Assembly: GCA_946481065.1 (NCBI GenBank)
Contig: CAMLMA010000021.1
Span: forward strand, 1 to 17,062
DNA: 17,062 bases
Direction of reading: 5' to 3'
Origin: an uncultured Nitrosomonadales bacterium
GTDB lineage: Bacteria > Pseudomonadota > Gammaproteobacteria > Burkholderiales > Methylophilaceae
Made by a program: the position numbers and the translations under genes. The notes under the pieces are model-generated. The model had not been told where the DNA came from. It did no database searches and saw only the letters and a program-made list of their open reading frames with translations. How positions within the stretch are numbered: the first letter of the stretch is position 1; each line of letters starts with the position of its first letter. Of the stretch, positions 9,167 through 14,457 are shown piece by piece.

Positions 9167-9750
9167 TTGCGCTCCGGTGAGAGTGTCCAGTCCTGCGGGA
9201 CTTTGCGCAGCTTCGCGGTGTCGTAGCCGAGATCAGCCACGAACTTGACCAGGCGCTGGTAATCGCCGTCACTGATCGAGGGCGTGCGCGCCATGATCCA
9301 GACATAGTCGCGGGCGTTCCGCGCGATCACGGTCTGGGTGTAATCCGGATTGAGATAGGCGATGCGGTATTCCGCCTTGATCGGCCAGATGAATTGCATG
9401 CCCCACAAGGCATTGCCAGTACCCGGCTGCACGAAACCGTGCGGGTTGTAACGCTTGGGCTTGCCGTCGATGCTGCCGCTGCGGAAGGTGAACACCGTGT
9501 CGATGGTGCCGTCTTCGAGCAGGCGGTAGGACTCGACCGCGTTGTAGGCCTCGGTCTCGATCGCCGTCGGGATGCAGGCGATGACATACCAGTCACCCAT
9601 GAAGCGTTGCAGATCGACTTGCGGCACGGTGGCGATCGCCGGCAGGTTCTGGCTGGCGCAGCTTGTCAGCAAGGTCGCGCAGGCAGCCATCAGGGCCCGG
9701 CGTAAGCGTTTCATGGGAGCGTGTGTCTTCATGGTCCTTGGGTCCGTCAT
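9163..9750 (-). CDS. Lipocalin family lipoprotein (Blc-like)
   Basis: Bacterial lipocalins such as Blc are outer-membrane lipoproteins that bind fatty acids or lysophospholipids and are linked to membrane stress and repair. A positively charged n-region and hydrophobic core lead to a lipobox LTSC (Cys31 when counted from 9750). The lipocalin GxW motif GDWYVIA starts at residue 52, and the late segment YVWIMARTP matches the Blc family. The ATG at 9750 overlaps the stop of the upstream gene as ATGA. In-frame ATGs at 9732 and 9714 would give a shorter, more typical signal peptide, and the 9714 start has GAAGA upstream, so the start is uncertain within 36 bases. The role in this operon is probably to carry or bind the modified lipid, which is inference. 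Confidence 0.9.
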   Translation of the reverse strand: MTDPRTMKTHAPMKRLRRALMAACATLLTSCASQNLPAIATVPQVDLQRFMGDWYVIACIPTAIETEAYNAVESYRLLEDGTIDTVFTFRSGSIDGKPKRYNPHGFVQPGTGNALWGMQFIWPIKAEYRIAYLNPDYTQTVIARNARDYVWIMARTPSISDGDYQRLVKFVADLGYDTAKLRKVPQDWTLSPERK

Positions 9751-10370
9751 TTCAGCTTGTAGATGATGTGGTAGCCTTCCGGCGTCGTCGATTGCAGGCC
9801 CAGCCACTGCTGATCCTTGCCGTACCAGAGATCGATCTTCATCTTGGTCGCCTCCAGCCGATAGTGTTCAGCCTGCGTCTTCTGGCCGCGCACTTCGATC
9901 TCTTCCATGCCCAGCGACTGGATGCGTACATCGAGCCATTCGCCGGTCTGCGGGTTGAGCAGTTTGCGTTGCTTGAGCATCTGGGGATTCCAGTAGGCGA
10001 AGGTCATCACGCACTGCGGCAGGCTGAGCGCGCCTTTCGGGCCGTTGAGCTTGAACCCGTCGTCCTGCAGCGACCCCTTGACGTCGCTGATCTCCTTGTT
10101 CTCTACCGTGCGCGATTCGAGCGATGTCAGGCAGTCGCCATGCCATTGTTCCTGGGCATCGTGGATGTAGCTGTAGGCCTCGATGAACAGGACCTTGACC
10201 TTGAATCTGGCGGCGCTGCTGAGCGTCTTGTCTTCGCCTTGCGTGTCCAGCCGGAACACATGCTGACCGATGAGGCTTTTGTCGAGGTAGACCTTGAACG
10301 CCCACTCTTGCTCACGGGCCTGCGACGGCAGGGCGCAAAATAAAAGTAATAACGCAATGATCAGACGCAT
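9747..10370 (-). CDS. Exported DUF6134/DUF3108-like protein
   Basis: The 207-residue product has a clear Sec signal peptide, MRLIIALLLLFCALPSQA (1-18), and no lipobox, so a periplasmic location is expected. The mature part is rich in alternating beta-strand patterns (WAFKVYLDKSLIGQHVFRLD, then EHYRLEATKMKIDLWYGKDQ), the layout of DUF3108/DUF6134 proteins, which I believe is the right family although I cannot search. Function is unknown; a lipid-binding or beta-sandwich chaperone role in the periplasm is only a guess. The start at 10370 follows the stop of the DUF1295 gene with no gap (TAG then ATG), with AGGGA seven bases before the ATG. It overlaps the lipocalin start by four bases, so both are probably made together. 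Confidence 0.82.
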   Translation of the reverse strand: MRLIIALLLLFCALPSQAREQEWAFKVYLDKSLIGQHVFRLDTQGEDKTLSSAARFKVKVLFIEAYSYIHDAQEQWHGDCLTSLESRTVENKEISDVKGSLQDDGFKLNGPKGALSLPQCVMTFAYWNPQMLKQRKLLNPQTGEWLDVRIQSLGMEEIEVRGQKTQAEHYRLEATKMKIDLWYGKDQQWLGLQSTTPEGYHIIYKLK

Positions 10371-11156
10371 CTATCTGTCCCTAGCTTGTTTTTGCGGACC
10401 GGGGAAGAACGCGTTGGTCCTGGCGATGTAAGCGGCATAGGCTGGGCGGCGCTCGCCGATATCCTTTTCCAGCAGGGCGACGCCACTCACTTTGAGCAGT
10501 AGCAGCGTCATGAGCAGCGGGCCAGGCAGGCTCCACCATGCGCCGGCGGCGACCGCGATCAGGTAAAACCCCCACCAGACACAGCATTCGCCGAAATAAT
10601 TGGGATGGCGGCTGTAAGCCCACAGTCCCTGGTCCAGCACCTTGCCGCGATTCGCGCTGTTCGCCTTGAACTTCGCTAGCTGCCAGTCGGCGACGCTCTC
10701 CCATACCAAACCGAACAGCATGACGACCATGCCCACCAGATCCAGCCAGTTGAGTTCGCCACTGCTGTGAATGGCGCCGAGCAGCGGCAGCGACACGATC
10801 CAGGCCAGCAGGGCCTGCAGGCCAAAGATGATGTAGAGGCTCTTGAGCCAGAAATGCGGTTCGTTATTGCGGCGGATGACGACATAGCGATGATCCTCGT
10901 GCGGCCCCCAGTTACGCAGGGTGAGATAGCCACAGAGTCGCAAGGCCCAGAGGTCGACCAGCACGATCACCAAGGTCAGGCGCGCGCCCTCGAACCAGGT
11001 GTGCCAGGCGTAGAGCAATGCCGCCAGCAAGAAGAAGAGGCTCCACATGCTATCGACATGGGTCACGTTGTTGCGCCACAGGCTCAGCAGCCAGCCCAGC
11101 ACGCCGAAAACCATCATGCCTGCCAGGCCGCCAAGATAGATCGACCAGTCAAACAT
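10371..11156 (-). CDS. DUF1295 integral membrane protein (steroid 5-alpha-reductase/ICMT-like)
   Basis: The 261-residue protein has six or so hydrophobic segments. Near its C-terminus is the signature GLWAYSRHPNYFGE (177-190), followed by ERRPAYAAYIARTNAFFPGP (235-254), shared by DUF1295, 3-oxo-5-alpha-steroid 4-dehydrogenase and isoprenylcysteine methyltransferase families. In those families the region binds NADPH or SAM at the membrane face, so reduction or methylation of a hydrophobic substrate is plausible; which one cannot be decided. The ATG at 11156 has AGGAG six bases upstream and overlaps the end of the DUF2878 gene by eight bases. DUF1295 and DUF2878 are usual companions of CFA-like and DUF1365 genes, consistent with a role in acyl-chain modification. 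Confidence 0.93.
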   Translation of the reverse strand: MFDWSIYLGGLAGMMVFGVLGWLLSLWRNNVTHVDSMWSLFFLLAALLYAWHTWFEGARLTLVIVLVDLWALRLCGYLTLRNWGPHEDHRYVVIRRNNEPHFWLKSLYIIFGLQALLAWIVSLPLLGAIHSSGELNWLDLVGMVVMLFGLVWESVADWQLAKFKANSANRGKVLDQGLWAYSRHPNYFGECCVWWGFYLIAVAAGAWWSLPGPLLMTLLLLKVSGVALLEKDIGERRPAYAAYIARTNAFFPGPQKQARDR

Positions 11157-11679
11157 GCAGGGCTCCTGCTGTGAGGCTGCGCGCGCGCAGCGTCGAGGCC
11201 AGCTTGCCGAGCACAGGCATGAGCACTGCCCAGCCGATGGCCAGGGCGATCAGCAAGGCGATCGGCTGTTGCCACTGGATCGCGCCAAGGCGTGCGCCGC
11301 CCCAGTAGGCCAGTGGGCCGCCGATGAGACCGAACAGGATGGCGATCGCGGGGCGTCTTTCCAGCCAGCGCAGGCTGACATTGAGCGTGGTGGCAAACAG
11401 CGCCCAGAGGGTCATCATCCAGATCGGTAGCCAATCCGCTTGCCAGAGGTTGGCGCTGTAACGCACCAGGTCGAGCAGCATCAATGACTGGTCGAATGCG
11501 CTGCCGATCAACACCGTCAGCAGCAGCAGGCGCAGTTCCATGCCTTTATCGGTTTGTCGGGCAAGATGCCAGCCGATGACGGGCAAGGCCACTACCGGCC
11601 CGAGCAGCGGGTAGCCGTAGGCGGCGCCCAGCACGCAGGCGAACCACCCCAACTGAAACCCGATGATATTGACCAGCAT
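11149..11679 (-). CDS. DUF2878 integral membrane protein
   Basis: This is a 176-residue, very hydrophobic protein with about five predicted transmembrane helices and few charged residues outside the loops. The N-terminal NIIGFQLGWFACVLGA and the block FDQSLMLLDLVRYS (63-76) recall the DUF2878 family, which is of unknown function and found with DUF1295, CFA-like and FAD oxidoreductase genes. It starts one base after the stop of the CNMT-like methyltransferase gene (TAG, C, ATG) without a good Shine-Dalgarno of its own, which points to translational coupling. It could be a membrane anchor or a subunit for the soluble methyltransferase just upstream, but there is no direct evidence for that. Confidence 0.88.
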   Translation of the reverse strand: MLVNIIGFQLGWFACVLGAAYGYPLLGPVVALPVIGWHLARQTDKGMELRLLLLTVLIGSAFDQSLMLLDLVRYSANLWQADWLPIWMMTLWALFATTLNVSLRWLERRPAIAILFGLIGGPLAYWGGARLGAIQWQQPIALLIALAIGWAVLMPVLGKLASTLRARSLTAGALHV

Positions 11680-11680
11680 G

Positions 11681-12724
11681 CTAGATCGGCCGCTCGAACA
11701 GATAATGGCTCACCCACCACTCCTGGCCATCGTTGAAGCCGAACAGCTCAGCGCAGGACATGTAGAAGATGCGCCAGCGGTTGCGCCACATCTCCACATC
11801 CGCCGCGCCATAGGTCGCGGCCAGCACCGGCGCGACCTTGATCGCATTCGCGTCCATGTTCTGCAGCCAGGCGTTGGCCGTCTTCTGGTAATGGGTGCCA
11901 TCCCAGCGCCATTGCTTGAGCAGCTTGAGATTCTCCTGAAACCGCAAGGGCAGGTCGTCGCTCGGCATGATGCCGCCGGAGAAGAAGAATTGACTCATCC
12001 AGTCGTCCTCGCCCGCCACCTCGAAAGCATAGGGAGTCATGCGATGTACGAAGATGTGCTTGAAGAAGCGGCCGCCAGGTTTGAGCCAATCATGCACACG
12101 GCCATACAGCGCGCGGTAATTGCGCATGTGCTCGAACATCTCGACCGAAACGATGCGATCGAACTGGCTGGAGGCCTGGAAGTCATTCATGTCGCAGGTG
12201 ATGACCTGCAGGTTGTTGAGCCCGCGATCACGCGCGGTCGACAGGATATATTCGCGCTGCGAGTTGGAGTTGGAGACGGCGGTGATGCGACTTTTCGGAT
12301 AATGCGCTGCCATCCAAAGGCTCAGCGACCCCCAGCCACAACCGAGCTCGAGGATGTCCTGACCATCAACCAGGTCGGCATGCTGGCATGTCAGCTGCAG
12401 CGCCAGTGCCTCGGCTTCGTCCAGCGTTTTCGTGTCCTTGTCCCAGTAACAGCTGCTGTATTTTCGGTGCTGGCCGAGACATAGCTTGAAGAATTCGGCG
12501 GGCACTTCGTAGTGCTGCGCGTTCGCGAGTTCGGGCAGGGGCGCGATCGGCGACTGGTGCATGTGCTCGATGAACGCATTCTCAAGGCTGGCCCCCTTTT
12601 CGCAATCGTCGGCAGAGATCTCCTGCAAACGCTTTTCCACGAGGCGTCGGATGCCGGCGCGGATCGCGTAATCCGGCACGAGGCCGCGTTCCGACCAATT
12701 GATTGCGAGACTGGTGACTTGCAT
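11681..12724 (-). CDS. CFA-family SAM methyltransferase of the coclaurine N-methyltransferase-like branch
   Basis: This 347-residue protein has the SAM loop ILELGCGWGS (124-133) and belongs to the same superfamily as CFA synthases. Its wording is closest to the coclaurine N-methyltransferase-like group: NAQHYEVPAEFF (68-79), SNSNSQREYI (151-160), SVEMFEHMRNY (193-203), DDWMSQFFFSGGIMPS (240-255) and WRIFYMSCAELFGF (317-330). Bacterial members sit in lipid clusters and are presumed to methylate acyl chains or an amine; the substrate here is unknown. The ATG at 12724 has AGGGA about four bases upstream. The open frame reaches 12916, but that extension would run over the regulator gene and is not used. 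It follows the regulator gene by 22 nt and is the first structural gene of the block. Confidence 0.9.
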   Translation of the reverse strand: MQVTSLAINWSERGLVPDYAIRAGIRRLVEKRLQEISADDCEKGASLENAFIEHMHQSPIAPLPELANAQHYEVPAEFFKLCLGQHRKYSSCYWDKDTKTLDEAEALALQLTCQHADLVDGQDILELGCGWGSLSLWMAAHYPKSRITAVSNSNSQREYILSTARDRGLNNLQVITCDMNDFQASSQFDRIVSVEMFEHMRNYRALYGRVHDWLKPGGRFFKHIFVHRMTPYAFEVAGEDDWMSQFFFSGGIMPSDDLPLRFQENLKLLKQWRWDGTHYQKTANAWLQNMDANAIKVAPVLAATYGAADVEMWRNRWRIFYMSCAELFGFNDGQEWWVSHYLFERPI

Positions 12725-12746
12725 AGGATCCCTTGCTTTTGACTGC

Positions 12747-13676
12747 TCAATGATTGGGTTTAAGCGTGACCTGGTGATCCAGGGTCTCGCCGATGTGACG
12801 GAAACTCTGACCGATGTCTGCACCCAGCGGATGGGCACCGGTGGCGAGGATCGCGTCGTAGTGCTCGACCGAGATGTAGCCGCCGATGAATACCGGCACC
12901 TCGGCTGCCTGCACAAGTTTGCGCAGCGCGGACATCAGCCGCTGCGGCTGTTCCGTATAAGAGGCGGCGAGGACGATGGCGTCGGAACGCGATTGGCGGA
13001 CCGTTGCCGGCAACTCTTCCAGCGGCATGTCGCTGCCGAGCAGGATGGTGCGGTAGCCATGGTCCTGGGCGCTCAGTGCGAACAGCAGGATGCCTGCCTC
13101 GTGGCGCTCGCCAGGCAGGCAGGCGGTGAGCAGTACCGGACCGTGGTCGAGCCGCTTGCGATGGTGGAAGCGCGCGCCCAGCTTGTTGCGCAGGTAGACG
13201 CCGAAGAAATGCTCCTCTGCCACCATGCCTTCACCTGCGGCCCAGCGTTCGCCGAGTTCCCTCAGCATCGGGATCAGCAGGCGCTGGGTCACGGTTTCGA
13301 TCGGGTAGAGCGCCATGGCTTCGTTATAGGTGCTCTCCAGCACCGTCTCTTCGAAGCGGCTGACCGCGAGGATCATGCGCGCGATCAGGCGCGACCAGAA
13401 TTCTTCTTCCTGGCTGCTGCGTTGCTCGGGATCGGCGATGAGCAGGCTGAAGTTGATCTGGCTGATGGGAATGCCGCTATCCACCAGCGCCACCACGCGA
13501 TGCAGCATCGCGATCTGGTCCTTGGTGTAGAGGCGATGTCCCTTGGGTGTGCGGATCGGTGCGATCAAGCCGTACCGGCGCTCCCAGGTGCGCAGGGTGA
13601 TGGGGTTGATCCCGGTCAATGCGGCCACCGTGCGGATCGGGAAAGCGTCTTTGGTAGCGGTCTGGTTCGATTTCAT
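12747..13676 (-). CDS. MerR-family, adenosylcobalamin-dependent light-sensing regulator (CarH/LitR type)
   Basis: The N-terminal MerR DNA-binding domain spans about residues 12-80 (TVAALTGINPITLRTWERRY, 17-36; then the wing GHRLY, 46-50). The C-terminal part is a cobalamin-binding module: a four-helix section with Trp145 and Glu155-His156, exactly the W-x9-EH photoreceptor motif, then PGERHEAG, in which E190-x-H192-x2-G195 supplies the lower axial His to cobalt. Proteins of this type bind DNA as tetramers with adenosylcobalamin in the dark and release it when light breaks the Co-C bond. The residue after Trp145 is Ala, where T. thermophilus CarH has His132. A strong GAGAGG stands five bases before the ATG. 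As the first gene of the block, it probably controls itself and the nine lipid genes. Confidence 0.94.
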   Translation of the reverse strand: MKSNQTATKDAFPIRTVAALTGINPITLRTWERRYGLIAPIRTPKGHRLYTKDQIAMLHRVVALVDSGIPISQINFSLLIADPEQRSSQEEEFWSRLIARMILAVSRFEETVLESTYNEAMALYPIETVTQRLLIPMLRELGERWAAGEGMVAEEHFFGVYLRNKLGARFHHRKRLDHGPVLLTACLPGERHEAGILLFALSAQDHGYRTILLGSDMPLEELPATVRQSRSDAIVLAASYTEQPQRLMSALRKLVQAAEVPVFIGGYISVEHYDAILATGAHPLGADIGQSFRHIGETLDHQVTLKPNH

Positions 13677-13732
13677 AAATACCTCTCAATGGGTGGGCGC
13701 TTGGGTAAACGCCCGAGCTCACATTGGTTATT

Positions 13733-13765
13733 CCGATTCAAAACCTATTCAAAAGTTCTGGAAAA
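13733..13765 (-). promoter_or_regulatory. Tandem 11-bp direct repeats, candidate CarH/LitR-type operator
   Basis: Read on the minus strand, three adjacent 11-base units begin with TTTT: TTTTCCAGAAC (13755-13765), TTTTGAATAGG (13744-13754) and TTTTGAATCGG (13733-13743). The last two differ by one base; the first shares mainly the T run. They lie 57-89 bases upstream of the regulator start, where a promoter is expected. CarH of Thermus thermophilus is known to bind tandem 11-bp direct repeats with one DNA-binding domain per repeat, so the spacing fits, although the bases do not match the consensus I remember. Confidence 0.4.
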
Positions 13766-13771
13766 AACACA

Positions 13772-13811
13772 AGATATTGATAGATATTGATGTCTTATGC
13801 ATGAATATCTA
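13772..13811. repeat. Tandem AGATATTGAT repeat and 31-bp imperfect inverted repeat upstream of the regulator gene
   Basis: AGATATTGAT occurs twice in tandem (13772-13781 and 13782-13791). The second copy is part of an inverted repeat: TAGATATTGATG (13781-13792), a 7-base spacer, and CATGAATATCTA (13800-13811), with one mismatch in 12. It is AT-rich and has no following T run, so it is not a good terminator for the MarR gene that ends at 13820. A protein-binding site in the regulator promoter region is the likelier reading. Confidence 0.5.
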
Positions 13812-13819
13812 TTCAAATC

Positions 13820-14284
13820 TTAGGCGGCTTGCTGGTCTTCTGCAGGCGGCGGCTGGTTCAATGTCTCCGCCAGGCGGTGCAACTGCGCCCGCAAGGCAAA
13901 GAACTCGGCCTGGTCCAGTCGCGTCTGGCATTCGACTTCGGACTGCAGTTTGGCGACCCGCTCCTGGATCGCGTGGCCGTCTTCGGTCAGCCGCACATTC
14001 ACGACGCGCTCGTCGTCGCTGCTACGGTTACGCTGGACATAACCGATACTTTCCAGGCGCTTGAGCAGGGGTGTGATGGTCGCTGAGTCGAGCTGGAGTC
14101 GTTGCGCGATCTCCTTGACGGAGATCCCATCCTGATCCCAGAGCACCATCATCACCAGGTACTGCGGGTAAGTCAGGCCGACCTGGGTTAACTTGCCGCG
14201 ATAGGTACGGGTGATGGCATTGGTCGCGGCATAGAGCGCGAAACATAGCTGGTGTTCGAGTTTGAGATTGGCGTAAAGGCTCAT
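13820..14284 (-). CDS. MarR-family regulator, OhrR-like (organic hydroperoxide sensor type)
   Basis: The 154-residue protein opens with LEHQLCFALYAATNAITRTY (9-28), followed by GLTYPQYLVMMVLW (36-49), the hallmark region of OhrR, which represses peroxide-defence genes until a Cys is oxidised by lipid or organic hydroperoxides. The reactive Cys14 is present with Tyr28 and Tyr39, at the spacing of Tyr36 and Tyr47 from Cys22 in Xanthomonas OhrR. A second Cys119 lies 105 residues on, the same separation as Cys22-Cys127 there, so a two-Cys disulfide mechanism is likely. The winged helix spans about 53-100 with DDERVVNVRLT. The ATG at 14284 is preferred; a GTG at 14317 would add 11 unlikely residues. 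No ohr gene is seen in the window, so its targets may be elsewhere or the divergent dehydrogenase gene. Confidence 0.88.
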   Translation of the reverse strand: MSLYANLKLEHQLCFALYAATNAITRTYRGKLTQVGLTYPQYLVMMVLWDQDGISVKEIAQRLQLDSATITPLLKRLESIGYVQRNRSSDDERVVNVRLTEDGHAIQERVAKLQSEVECQTRLDQAEFFALRAQLHRLAETLNQPPPAEDQQAA

Positions 14285-14317
14285 GATTGGCGTGGGATCC
14301 TGTCTGGATGAGACCAC

Positions 14318-14323
14318 AGTATA
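14318..14323 (-). promoter_or_regulatory. Candidate -10 box for the OhrR-like gene
   Basis: On the minus strand this reads TATACT, one mismatch from the sigma70 -10 consensus, placing a start site about 25 bases upstream of the ATG at 14284. No strong -35 is seen at 17 bases; the upstream stretch (14330-14365) is AT-rich with short ATTAAT repeats. Confidence 0.4.
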
Positions 14324-14405
14324 AAAGTAATTGCGGTATTAATGATTTGTAAGCTAATTAATTTTTGTGACGTCCTGATGAATCCGCAGCAACTAGCCAA
14401 ATGCA

Positions 14406-14421
14406 TATACAAGTCTGTATA
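14406..14421. promoter_or_regulatory. Perfect inverted repeat TATACA-N4-TGTATA, candidate operator of the PQQ dehydrogenase gene
   Basis: The 16-bp site has 6-base arms that are exact reverse complements around AGTC. It lies 37-52 bases upstream of the dehydrogenase start at 14458 and overlaps a possible -10 box TATACT (14418-14423), so a bound protein could block RNA polymerase. The neighbouring OhrR-like MarR regulator is the nearest candidate binder; MarR proteins bind palindromes of about this size. Confidence 0.5.
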
Positions 14422-14457
14422 CTCGAAATTCGTTCATTCCAAGATCACGATATCGCC

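Noticed and set aside
12725..12916. Upstream extension of the CNMT-like methyltransferase to a start at 12916
   Set aside because: It would overlap the regulator gene by 170 bases with low-complexity Arg/Ser-rich sequence; the ATG at 12724 has a good Shine-Dalgarno and begins where family similarity begins.
13695..13714. GGGCG/CGCCC inverted repeat in the leader of the CarH-like gene
   Set aside because: A five-base stem with a ten-base loop is common by chance at this GC content and does not cover the ribosome site; I looked for a cobalamin riboswitch here, but the leader is far too short.
12699..13790. Long plus-strand open frame of 363 codons opposite the CarH-like gene
   Set aside because: It is a shadow of the minus-strand regulator in GC-rich DNA. 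It has no recognisable domain or good ribosome site, while the minus strand has a full MerR-B12 protein.
14285..14317. GTG start at 14317 for the OhrR-like gene
   Set aside because: It adds 11 residues not seen at OhrR N-termini and would begin within a base or two of the candidate -10 box.
14401..14457. Upstream ATG at 14401 for the PQQ dehydrogenase
   Set aside because: It would put 19 residues before the signal peptide and would place the palindromic operator and -10 candidate inside the coding region.
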